Shown here: piece by piece, positions 35,701-47,544 of the stretch | How positions within the stretch are numbered: position 1 is the first letter of the stretch | How the letters are laid out: every line of letters begins with the position of its first letter | Source of the DNA: Wuchereria bancrofti | Taxonomy: Eukaryota; Nematoda; Chromadorea; Rhabditida; Onchocercidae | Direction: 5' to 3' | DNA: 50,134 nt | Assembly: GCA_005281725.1 (NCBI GenBank) | Contig: SSBO01000003.1 | Span: forward strand, 8,355,947-8,406,080 | Program-made: the position numbers and the translations under genes | The notes under the pieces: model-generated | Told to the model about the DNA's origin: nothing | The model's input: only the letters and a program-made list of their open reading frames with translations | The model's database searches: none

Positions 35701-38097
35701 TAGTGACAAATTTTGATGCAAATTTAGTCAAAAATAATGACGTAATACTTGTTAATAATAACACATAGTGCACATGAAAAATTTAATCCATTTTGCAGTT
35801 TTTGGTCAAAACATCTAGCAATTCATTGACGTCATCTTCTTATAACATATTTTCTTACTTAATACCACAAATGAATGTTATTTAAATATTTCTCTGCTGA
35901 AGCATCTCAGCTTTTGAAATCATTATTATGGATTCCAGGCAAAAGCGTCAGTTTCCGAAATATGATAATGCGGAAGACAATCTACGCATGTTTACAGTTG
36001 AAATCTTAAAGTATTTACCATTGCAGAACGAAAAATACGTTAGCAAAAGTAAGAATGATAGAAACAGTAAACATGAAAGGGTAAAATAAAACTTAGAAAA
36101 ACTCACAAAACTATGATGACATGTAACCATATGTGGATTTTGACTTATAACTGCACCAATATCTGAACAATCCATTTCATCTGAATGATCTTTGCAATCA
36201 GCTTCGCCATCACAAACCCACATTCGAGGGATACACGTTCCACCTGATCGACACTGAAATAACATTTCTCACAATACCAAGCGATAATTTTACAAAAGCA
36301 GAAAAAAACAACAGTTTAAACAAAAGTAATTATAATTAAAAAATAACTTGAAACAAATCTGACTTGAAATTTCTCTGTCGCATCACATGTCGTATTCGGA
36401 CATTTTTCATGATCTTCATCCGAACCATCTCCACAATCATCATCACCATCACAAAGCCAATTTTTGAATATGCACACACCGTTATCGCATCTGTACTTAA
36501 ACATGATGTCAAGAAACTAGAAAAGCTACTCCACTTGTAAAAATGAATTATATGAATTGATAAGATCTTTCCAAAGAAATGAAACATATAGTTGCTGCTA
36601 GGAGGAAAGAAACTGACAGAAAAAAGTACAATAAAAAAAAAAAAAAAGAGTCAAGGATGAGAGGAAAAGAAAGGAAGGAACATATAAAAATTCGTACTGA
36701 AACTCGTTTGTGCCACATGTCCTTGTCTTTTGGCAATCCTTTTCATCGGACATATCAACGCAGTCATTTTGTCCATCACATTTCCACGTCATTGGGATGC
36801 ACATTCTAGCATGACCTTTGTATTCTTCACATACAAATTGATCTTTTTCGCATGTTATATCTGAAAAATGTTTGATTATCAAAAAGCATTTACAATTATC
36901 GAAAGGTTAAACATAGCACTTTATTTCTAACTTATAATTACTGATAAAAAACTTAGTCAATGATTTTTTATGCCGTAACATAACAGATGACTGTACATTT
37001 TGTAACATCTTATATAGTAACCAAACTTAAATATTAAAAAATTGCACAAAAAACATATATTGAACAAACTTTGGCATCCTTTTTCATCTGATGCATCACG
37101 ACAATCAGGTTCTCCATCACATACCCAAGTCTTTGGAATACAACGTGCTGGGTAATCACGGATTTTTGAAGCATATAATGGAAGGCCGGTTGAATCACCG
37201 ACACATTCAAATTCTCTGTCTGTCTTACAGGATATCCGCGCTAAAACAAAAGTTTTTATAACGCAATAAAAAACTGAACACATACATCTAAAAGTAAAAC
37301 AAACATTTGTTCGAAGAAGTGTTTTAAAATTCATATTTAAAAATGAACAAATTAGTGATGTTAAAGAGCAGAGGGTTTTCATTATTTTGCTACCAAAAAA
37401 TATAGATACATTTATACAGAATTTCAAAGGAAAAAAAAAATGTTTTTGTCGACAAAAGACACAGTGCAGAAGTTTAAAGAAGTTGGTTAATTTAAATACA
37501 TAACTTACAGCATTTATCTTCATCATCACCTTCCGGACAATCTTCATCACCATCACAGCGCCATGAAAGAGGAATACATTTGCCATTATTACATTTATAC
37601 TGATTGTCCTCGGAACATTCTGCAAAGATTTAGCAGTATTAGAGAGACAAAAAATGTTTCGAATTTCCATTCATTTGTTTATTGTATTTCGATTAGATAA
37701 CAAATTGCAAATTAAATTCTTTAACAAAACAGTTTTTACCACAATTTGGTATTAGAAAAAAAAGAAAAATAAGGTTTCAATACTTTTAAAAAACCATTTA
37801 CAATTAGTTATAAATTTTCATCTGAACTGATAAATTCTTATCATTTTGTTAATAACAAAAAATTTGACCAATTTCCATTCTAAAATTCCAGAAAATAATA
37901 CAGAATAAAACATTTATTCATAAACTATTAATAAATGCAAATCATGTTCAAAAATAAATGTTTTCAAGAAATCTAAATCCAAAGAAATAATATTTACCTT
38001 TACTTCCTGTTGTTTCAATACCTTCAAGAAATCCCACTAGTGTAACGAATATAAAAAATGCAATTGATATGAACATCTTTGGTGAAGATTTCGACAT
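29744..38097 (-). CDS. rme-2: LDLR/VLDLR-type endocytic receptor, probable yolk receptor (20 exons)
   Basis: Exons in order: 38097-37998, 37619-37509, 37240-37070, 36860-36698, 36490-36364, 36253-36107, 35671-35578, 35337-35203, 34894-34757, 33863-33753, 33337-33232, 33024-32857, 32621-32411, 32295-32128, 31832-31566, 31446-31323, 30950-30828, 30762-30683, 30407-30293, 29883-29744. All phases join: 932 residues. Layout: signal peptide ([19 protein letters not shown]), seven canonical LDLR class A modules with CDGxxDCxDxSDE calcium motifs plus a degenerate eighth (about 35-382), an EGF then a calcium-type EGF (DIDEC) to about 467, a YWTD beta-propeller (about 478-755; [24 protein letters not shown]), a third EGF, a membrane segment (about 830-852) and a short tail with the clathrin-adaptor motif VDNPVY (NPVY 867-870). 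This is the VLDLR/LDLR arrangement and size; such proteins bind lipoprotein ligands at the surface, release them in acid endosomes and recycle. In nematodes the class member is RME-2, the oocyte yolk receptor; the ortholog call is inference. The last intron contains a 75-base gap but the exons are intact. Confidence 0.93.
29898..29972. other. Assembly gap (75 N)
   Basis: A run of N inside the last intron of the receptor gene. It starts 15 bases upstream of the last exon's acceptor and does not interrupt coding sequence. Confidence 0.95.
33655..33701. other. Perfect 21 bp inverted repeat in a receptor intron
   Basis: tttaaatatttttctacatt is matched by its exact reverse complement across a five-base loop (ataat), with one further pair at the base. 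It lies in the intron between receptor exons 33863-33753 and 33337-33232. It could be a small hairpin RNA, a recombination product or a short MITE remnant; there is no target-site duplication I can define. Confidence 0.7.
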
Positions 38098-38220
38098 TTT
38101 TTTTTTCCAAATTTTTACAATATAGACGATATTATAGCTATTCCATGCAATAATATGCTAATGTAATTTGATGATCGATATGATGATAACGGGTAAAAGA
38201 TGGGAGCAGAAATGAAATTT

Positions 38221-38246
38221 GGTAGAGTATAAAACTGGTAGAGTAT
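38221..38246. promoter_or_regulatory. Two direct copies of ggtagagtat upstream of the receptor gene
   Basis: The decamer occurs at 38221-38230 and 38237-38246, about 125-150 bases 5' of the receptor ATG on its template side, separated by six bases. The position fits a promoter-proximal element or 5' UTR, but its function is not known. Confidence 0.3.
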
Positions 38247-39706
38247 GAAACGTTCGTCCGATGAACACTCTTCAGAGAGTTTTTAATAATACACACGTCG
38301 TTACTGCCAGTTCTCAACTGTGATATCGCAAATGCAATTAATGGTGCAAAATGAAACACGTATGCACTTATAAAACGTATCTGAAACGAATAAACATCAA
38401 AGATTATGTTGAAATTATACAACAAAATCGATTCAAATTTTCACATGCATTGTTTGGTTAGGATTAAAAATGAATGTATTATCGATCTTATTCAATACAA
38501 CATTAAAAGTCAACATGGTTAAAATTACCATATATTATCAAACTAGTTTACAGTTATATAATAGGAGAAGCAAATTTAAAAATTCATTATGCAGAAAAAA
38601 AAATCATTAAGCAATATAAATTATATAACCATATATTAATTATTAAAACAATTAATAACGACGATTACTACACACAAATATTATAGCAATTGCAAATTTG
38701 AATTACAAATAGTCTTTTAATTAAAAAAACATAGTATAATGATTAAAAAACAAAATAAAAAGATTGATTACTGAAAAAAAAATGGGTAATGAATGCATCT
38801 GGATGATGGAAGAAAGAATGAATCATTAATGACAAGTGATAATGATAAGAAAAGTTAAGAAATCATGACTAATGCAGTGTTTCCGATACAAGCAGAATCA
38901 ATTGTAACAAAACAACAATAATTTTGAAGAGAATGAGAGAAAGAGAGAAAAAATAAGATATAAACTAAATAGTTCAATGCTGAGATATATGACAAAAAAA
39001 GAAGAAAAAAAAAGATTGAAATATATAACATTGAAAATTTGTTAAATAATTTTATAAACTAGTTTCTAGGAATAAAATTTGAAGAGAACAATTCATTTCA
39101 TTTCATTTCATTTCCTTTCAAAGAAATATGAAAAGATAGAAAAAGATAGAAAAGAGAAAGAGAGAGAGAGAAAGAGATAGATAAAGGCAAAGCGATAGAG
39201 AGAAAGGAAAACATGATGACAGCACTTTTTTTTTTTTTTTTTTTTCAAACTATGTTGAAATAGAACTAACAGTTGCAAAAAAAAAAAAAAAGATTTCTTT
39301 TTCTTCTTCTTTAAACCTAAAATATTAAACTTAAAATATAATATGTAAAAATATATGTAGAATAATTTATTTTTATTATGAAAAAAATTTGAAATGATAT
39401 AACAAAATAATATTGTCATTCTCATTTCAAGCTCAAAAATACTTTCAATGAAATAATTTTCAATAATTGTGATTAAATTTTATAAAAGCACGAAAAAAAG
39501 GAAGGAAATGATAGTAATAATGATAATAATAACATTAATTTAATTTTAAACAAATCAATAACATATAATCCTTGTCAAAATATATTTTAATGCTAAATAA
39601 ATTCAATCATACTTCAATACTAACATATAAAAAGATATTAAGAAATAATTATATATACATATCTAATATTTGTTACATATGTTTTCAAATATTAATACAC
39701 ATTTAA

Positions 39707-39708
<2 letters not shown>

Positions 39709-39769
<61 letters not shown>
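39709..39769. repeat. (TAA)20 microsatellite
   Basis: Uninterrupted three-base repeat of about 20 copies. Confidence 0.9.
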
Positions 39770-39772
<3 letters not shown>

Positions 39773-40079
39773 TGATAACTGAGGGAAACAAATATATTTT
39801 AAAATTAAACTAACTTAAATTCATAATAATTTTAAACATTATTTTATGTTTAATTTTTAAACATTATTTCAAACATTTTAAACTAATATATACATACATA
39901 AATTATTTATGACATAATTCATACAATTATAGCACTTTAGAAAAAATTATTAAGAAAGAAAAAGACAAAAAAAAAAGGGATAAAGTTGAGATTAATTTTC
40001 CTTGGTGACATAAATATAAACATCCTATCCCACACTCTTCCCAAATACATATGACACATTCAATTCGCATTACACAGAT

Positions 40080-40450
40080 CGATGTATGTATGTGTGCATA
40101 CACATACAAAGCATGTGTCACATGCATATACATGCACACATACATATGCATGCACGCACATCTCTTAATGTGTATGCACGCATAGATATACGTACACGAA
40201 TGCATAAGCATACACATATATACACTACACACGCATACGCATTCATACACACATACACACACACACATACACGTATAAAAGCATAGATGAACACACACAT
40301 GCATAAACACTCATAACACACACACACATATATATATATGCTTGCGTACATATAAACATACACGAACACATAGAATGCGTTTGAATTGACATACATACAC
40401 ATATATATAACATACGCACGCAGACAGACATACACACATGCATGTACAGA
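40080..40450. repeat. Alternating purine-pyrimidine (CA/TA/TG) repeat, ~370 bp
   Basis: Imperfect dinucleotide-type repeat of ACACAT, GCATAC and ATATAT words in which purines and pyrimidines alternate almost throughout. Frames on both strands stay open (Cys/Val/Tyr or His/Thr rich) because of the repeat and are not genes. Confidence 0.8.
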
Positions 40451-43400
40451 CAGACATACACTAACATACTGTTACCATTGAGATACAGAAATTATAAAGT
40501 TTGAAAGCAGCATTATCAGTCATCCGTATCTGTTTATTCAAATGCTTTGGAAACGAATCGGAAAGATGAATCGATAGAAAATTAAAAAAAAAAAAACAAA
40601 GGATAAAGAGGAAGGGATGAGGAGAAAGAGAGAGAGAGAGAGAAAGAGAGAAAGAAAGAAAAAAAGCAATCATTCATTCATTTATTTATTGTAATTTTAA
40701 CATCAATTAAAGTTTAATTTAATTTCCTTTTTAATTAAACATTAACTGAAATGATTTATTTAAAGAAAAGAAAAAGATGAAATATAAACAATGAATTTAA
40801 CACTTTTAATTTACTATTATTACACATTTAAATAATATTTATAATATATATGTTTTGATTTTTTTGAATAACATTGATTAATCAAAAAAGAAATTGTTTA
40901 TCAATTATTTTTATTATTTTTAAAAATTAATAATTATTTTAAAAAAATTTCTTTTTACAAGAACGCTTAATTAACTAATTAATTAGATTCATTCATTGAT
41001 GATGAATTTTTCATAAATTTTAAACAGGAAAATTATTTCAAAATCATTTTTATTAACAAATAATAATTTGTTCTCTTTTTCCTTTTTTATTTTTCAATCT
41101 AATATATTCGCTTATTAATTTACAATAAATTTTCATCATTTTTGTAAAATATTTTCTTGGAAAAAATGATTATTAGTTTTAATTTGAATTTAATTAATTC
41201 ATAATTTGTAATTTTATGATAAAATATACAAAAAATATTGCCATCAAATGCTTACATTTTTATAAATATTAAGTTTTAAATAATAAAATTTTTTCATTAC
41301 TCATTTAGGACAAAAAGAAAACTTGCAAATTAAATATAAATATATAGATGCATCGAATATTTTTATGTATAAAATAAACACATATACAAAGTATTGGAAA
41401 TAAAACTGAGAATAGATATTCCAAGAATGAAAATCTATAATCAATAAAGTTTTGCTAAGAAAAAAATTTATCATTTATAAAAAATATTAATTGAAATTAT
41501 ACAAATAATTTACTTTGAATTAAGTAAGTAAACAAATTATTAAACTGAATAAGACCCAAGTGGATAAATAAGCAAATAAATGAGTAATTAAGTAAATAAT
41601 TTAAATGCATAAAATGAAGTTAGGTAAAATTAAGCAATAAATTAATTTTTAATAGAAGGATAAAATTTTTATATAATAAATGATGAAAATATTTATCTTG
41701 TCAAATAGTAATTTATTCGATATAAGTATAAATACTTGAAATACTTGAATGTTAATGAAATGAAGTTATTTACAAAAAAGGAAAGGAGAAAAGTTGAATT
41801 GAAAAAAGATGTGAATAAAAATATTCAATACTCAAGTATCATATAATTCAAATTTCATCAAAAATAGAATTTATATTTACAATTCAACTTGATAGCATTC
41901 AATATGATTGATGGCGAAGCTATCTATTTATTTGATATCATATGCAAATTATTAGATTATTTCGATTTTTGTTTAAGTTTATTAAAATTCATTCATATTA
42001 ATCTTAATTTAAATATGTTCAAAATATTTAAGTTAGAAATTTGTCTATGATAAAATTAGATTCAACAAAATTTTCAATTTAATTTTTTTTTTTGCTTCAA
42101 TTATAGAAATGAATGACAAAATTTGCATCAATGATGATGACTAATGTAATGTGAGAATAATTTGATGAATGTAAACAAAAAAAAGAAAACAAAATATAAT
42201 AAATAATATATTACGAAATAGCGGGATTAACTGATTGGTTTAAAAAAAAGAAGGAAAAAAAAATTAATTTTTTCATTATCATGTAATGTTACTGAAAATT
42301 GTAACTTACTAATACAATAGGAATTGAAAAATAAAATAGGAAAACGAATTAATTGAAAATAACAATCTATGATGTTTACATTCTTGATGATAATAATTTA
42401 GTTAGATCCCTATTTACGGATAAGAAGAATGTTTGAAAAAAAAAGAAACAAAGAACAAAATAAAAAAATTTCGAGAGTTAGGTGATATTGATATCATTGA
42501 TAATAAAAAGCTAACAATAACAATGATAACATGAAATATAAACAAACAGGGGAAATACATTCATATACAAACAAAATCTGATAAAAATTTAATTTCCAAC
42601 TATAAACTATTAAAGTAAACCAATAAGGGTCGAAAATATCGTATAAAGTAATCTTAATTAAAAAAAAAAAATAGAAGTGAAAAAATAATTACTACGAAAA
42701 GTATGAAATTTAAAAATTTTCAGTTCAATTACCAGAAAGAAAGCAAAAAGAAATGAAAAAAGAAGCAGAAATAGTTGCAATTTAAAATTAAAAATAATTC
42801 TCAAAACTTCCAAAAAAAAAATATTTTAAATTAAAATTATGAAATAATTTATAATAGTATTAAAAGTAAAAATAATCTTGAGAGAAAAAAAAAACAAACC
42901 ATGCAATAAAATATTAGTATAAAAAGAATTTGAGTTACAATTTTTCATCATTTTAAAATAAAATACTAAACCTATAATTAATCTGTAATTCAAGATATTT
43001 TTTTGAAAACTTTTCAAATTTTTTTAAAAAATCTTCTTTGTATATTTTGACATATTTTTTTGTTCTTTTTTTTAAACATATAATATGTTTATGCGTTTTT
43101 TTTTTTTTTAATCTATTTCTTTAAAATCGTTTTAAAAAAGAAAAAAGGTAAAGAAAAAGAAAAGAAAAAGAAGGATGAAATTGATATGACTGATAATGAC
43201 TTTGTTTACTTAGATGAATGAGCAATAAGATTAAATCCATCTAAAATATTGCTAGCTTGTTTACAGCTAGTGCAAATGATTGACAACAATCTAAACAAAA
43301 TTATTCTAATGCATTCTGTCATCTTTCATTTTCTTTCATTGTTAATTAATTGATGCTAATGAATGAATAATGTTTTGGTGACACATTCATAATTATCAGC

Positions 43401-45999
43401 TAATCATACATTATCATTTTTAAGTTTCAATCAATTGATAATTACTCAACTTGATAATTTCGTTTATACCATTGAGTTTTTCCTTTTTCTTTCTATTTTC
43501 TCTGTTTTGTTTCTTTTATTTATTATTGTTATTACCATCATTACCATTGTTTATTATTACTATTATTATTGTTATTACTATTATTACCATTAATTATTAT
43601 TATTCTTGCCATCGTCATCATTGCTGCTGGTTTTATCCTTAATCATTCATTATCATTATTATCACTGGCTATTCTAATGTTTACAAGATTGTGATTGATT
43701 GATGATACTAGTATTTGTTTTTCTTTTTGAAAACTTTTTATGAAAGATTTTTACCTTTCCGAATTTAAAATGACGTAATTAGCATCATTTGCTTCATCAG
43801 TTAAATTATCTTATTCAATAAACAACAACTTTATCTGTACAATTATCAATTATTATTCGATGAATTAAATTCCTGACATTATTATTATTTTTTTTTCATC
43901 TTTGCTATTTTCTGAAATATTTATTTAGTTAAAAATAATCAAAGTAACTTACTGAATATAAAAATGTAAGTGAAAGGAATGAAAAACAAAATTTTGAGCA
44001 TAAATTAGACGAAGGTATAGCAAATTATCAAATTATCAGTAAATTGGCTATGATGACTAATAAATTGTGGTCAGCTAATTAATATTATGATACAATAGGT
44101 ATACTTTTAGTTTAATTAAAATTTTTAAAAAAGACAAAATATATATATAACTAAACCACCAACTCTTATCCTAAAAGTTTACTGATAAGGGTTTTACATA
44201 GTTTTTCCTCTTATTTTAATAATTATTCAAGGCATTTGTAGTTTATCAGACACTCCGAAATTTTATTCAATGCATCGATTTCAATTTGCTAAATAAACAA
44301 TTTACCAAAAGATAAACAATCAATAATGAAAATTGAAAATAAATATCCAGTATCAAAATTGAGAAATGAATGTTCAATATCAAAAACTGAAAAATGAATT
44401 GCCACTAATGAAATTTCAAAAAGAAAAATGTCTAATATCAAAAATTGGAAAACTGGAAAATAAACATCAAAATTAAAAATTGTTGATATTGAAACAAAAT
44501 TTTGAAATTGGCTAAGAAATGATGACACATTTCAACTTTTGTTCCATAAACCTCTTTTATTAATCATCTTTTCAATATCGTTATCATTATCACCATTACC
44601 ATCATCATTATTATCATCATTATCATTCCTCAATGCTTATAGCATAATCTTTCCTTTCCCTTCTTTTCATCTTTTTTTTTATTTTTTATTTTTTATTCAA
44701 TTCCTCATCTAAAACAAGTGGAATTTAAAAACAAAAAAATTTCCTAACAAAATTAATGAAATGACAACGAATAATAAATGATAAATGATCAATGAGAAAG
44801 TAATTCAATCATTAAAAAAATAAGAAAAAAGAAAACGAAAGAAAGAAAACTGTTCTAATCAAATAAATACAAAACTGATTTTGTTTTACCATTTTTTTTT
44901 TCTCGTTTACTGTCATTTCAAATCAATTTTTGACTGAAAATCAGAAATCAAAAATCAAAAGTTAAAAACAAAAAAGAGAAATCAAATGGAAATAGGAAGA
45001 CGGTAAATATTTGTTAAATTAAACTGTTCATTTCTGATTCCAAAAAAAAAAAATTTTAAACATTTCCACTAATCATTATTATCAGTAATGATTAATTTAT
45101 CATTTTTCACGTTATTTTATCATTAATGATTGACTCATTTCTTTTTTGTTTTTATTTTTTTTTTTATATCACAAATGAATGAATGACTCATTTATAATTG
45201 TTTATATATTAATGCGATATGGAATGAGAAAATTCCGAAATGATAATTTCATTGATTTTCATTTTCGACAATTGCTATGAATAACAATGAGAATTAAATG
45301 AAGAAAATTAATATTTGATTTTAATTTCGTTTTTTTTTTGCTAAAATTATTTTTTAAAATATTATATGACTAAACCATATGTAATTAATAACAACTAATT
45401 CCAATATTTTGTTCTCAATTAAAAACGAAAAAATAAAACAAATAAATGAATGAATAAAATTAGAAATTATAAACTACAAACAAGGAGTACTAATAATATA
45501 ATTAATTAAATAAATTTACATAAACAAAATATGATTACAAATTATTTTTATTTTATATGTGCCATAAAAAATAATGAAATAAACAAATAAATTAACACAG
45601 TTAAGTCATTTAATTAAAATTTCATTAAAGAATAATAAAAGGAGGTTAATTGTCATTAATAATAATAATTAATAATAATAAAATAATGATAATAATAATA
45701 ATAAAGAAATTGATCAAATCAAAAAGTGTAAAACATATATATTTGTGATAAGGAATCGCTTAAATTATTACATTCAACAACAAATCAATAGCAAAATAAA
45801 TTATCAATCAAAATGAATTATCAATCATTCAATAAGATATAATCTTATCAGTGGAAGTATGAAATAATTGACATAGTATAACAATTAAATAATTCAAATA
45901 AGCATTGAATCAAACAGTAATGATAACAATATGATAACAAAACAGATCATAAAAAGCAATAAACTTTCTAAATTTACCAAATTCATTTTTAAATTTTTA

Positions 46000-46310
46000 C
46001 ATTTTATATCTTTCTCATTTAGATTGTAATTATAATTGTGATAAAATTAAGATCAAATGAAATGATCACTATGTATGATATGATTATCATGATAAAATAA
46101 AATCATCATTACATATTATGTGTTCAATTTTATTAAATCATAAAAAATGAGAAATAATAAGTTTTTTTTTTTTAAATTTCTCCACCACTTCATTAAATAA
46201 CCTTCTAATATTTCACATTTTATCTTTCTTGACCTAAATTTGTAATTGTATTTGTGATGGAATTAAGATCAAATGAAATGATCAATATAAATGATATGAT
46301 CAATCATCAA
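46000..46310. repeat. Noncoding direct duplication (~85-90 bp unit, two copies)
   Basis: About 46000-46086 and 46215-46306 share ACATTTTATxTCTTTCT, TTGTAATT, TTTGTGAT-like sequence, the exact word taagatcaaatgaaatgatca, and a following ATGATATGAT. The shared core has near-palindromic ends (gatca...tgatc). Confidence 0.6.
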
Positions 46311-47220
46311 ATCATCAAGGTCATCTGACCATTCATATATTTTAGTAAATGCTTCAAATAATCAAATAATTTTAATTAAATTGATACTAATATTATCCAT
46401 TTATCAAAATGTGTAATAATTTAGAAAAAAAAATTCTTTTTTCGACCTTTATCTTTATCTTATTAGTTATTTAGTTTTAAAATTATTTATTTCATTCAAT
46501 TTTCCAAAATGCATTTAATTCATGCATTTTTATTTTATTTTTTAAATTAATATTTAAAAAATGTAAATAATAAAATGAAAATTTGAAAAATTTTCTCATC
46601 TTCTCTTTCTCTTCTTTTATTCTATTTCTCATTTCTCATAAAGAAAAGAAAAAGTGGCATTTTTTAAATGAAAAAAATTAGTTTAAAAAATTGCTCAAAA
46701 GTCAATTAGTTTTTACAAAAATCTTTTGTTCAAAATTTAGCTCTGAGCAATTTTTTTTTTTCTTGAGTGGGATAAGTAAAGTTAAATTAATTTTTCCTCA
46801 TAATCATAAAATTAAGCAATTAAAAGCATTTCAATTTTCCTCGCCTACTTCATTTAATAAAATTCAATAAACTTCACTAAGCTTTTTATCCCATCAACCA
46901 TTTATTATTACTCGTTTAGATGTATCAATTCAGTAATATCAAAAAAAAAAGAGAACAGGGAGTTCTCTTTTTTTAAAAATTCATAAATAATGAGCAATTC
47001 AAAAAAAAACTTGTGCTTTTCCTAAAAAAATTTTTTAAATCGATCATTTTCTATTTTGTTTTCTTATTTTCTTTCTATTTTCTATCAAAATTTTTCAAAA
47101 AATACAAATGAAATGATTTGATAAAATCCATTCATTTACAATATATTTTAATTCAAAAATTATGAAATATTTTATCATACAAAAAATTTAATCAAATAAC
47201 AACGATACTCTGATTATCAT

Positions 47221-47544
47221 CATTAATCGTTTTAATACTATGATTATTATGATTAATCATTTTAATACTCCGATTATTATCATTAATCGCTTTAATACTA
47301 TGATTATTATCATTAATCGTTTTAATACTATGATTATTATCATTAATCGTTTTAATACTATGATTATTATCATTAATCGTTTTAATACTATGATTATTAT
47401 CATTAATCGTTTTAATACTATGATTATTATCATTAATCGTTTTAATACTATGATTATTATCATTAATCGTTTTAATACTATGATTATTATCATTAATCGT
47501 TTCAATACTATGATTATTATCATTAATCATTTTAATACTATGAT
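47221..47544. repeat. 30 bp tandem minisatellite, ~11 copies
   Basis: The unit is cattaatcgttttaatact plus atgattattat. Six consecutive units (47311-47490) are identical, while units near both ends carry substitutions (for example 47251-47280 and 47491-47544). As 30 is a multiple of three, several frames remain open through the array; the resulting decapeptide repeats have no other support as protein. Confidence 0.9.

Noticed and set aside
36957..37670. 237-codon minus-strand frame across two receptor exons
   Set aside because: It fuses exon and intron sequence; its left part is in the wrong frame for the class A module at 37619-37509 and only the end matches the exon 37240-37070.
39927..40467. 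Cys/Val/Tyr-rich and His/Thr-rich frames on both strands
   Set aside because: They are translations of the alternating CA/TA repeat; the Cys richness mimics a secreted toxin-like peptide but has no fold-defining spacing.
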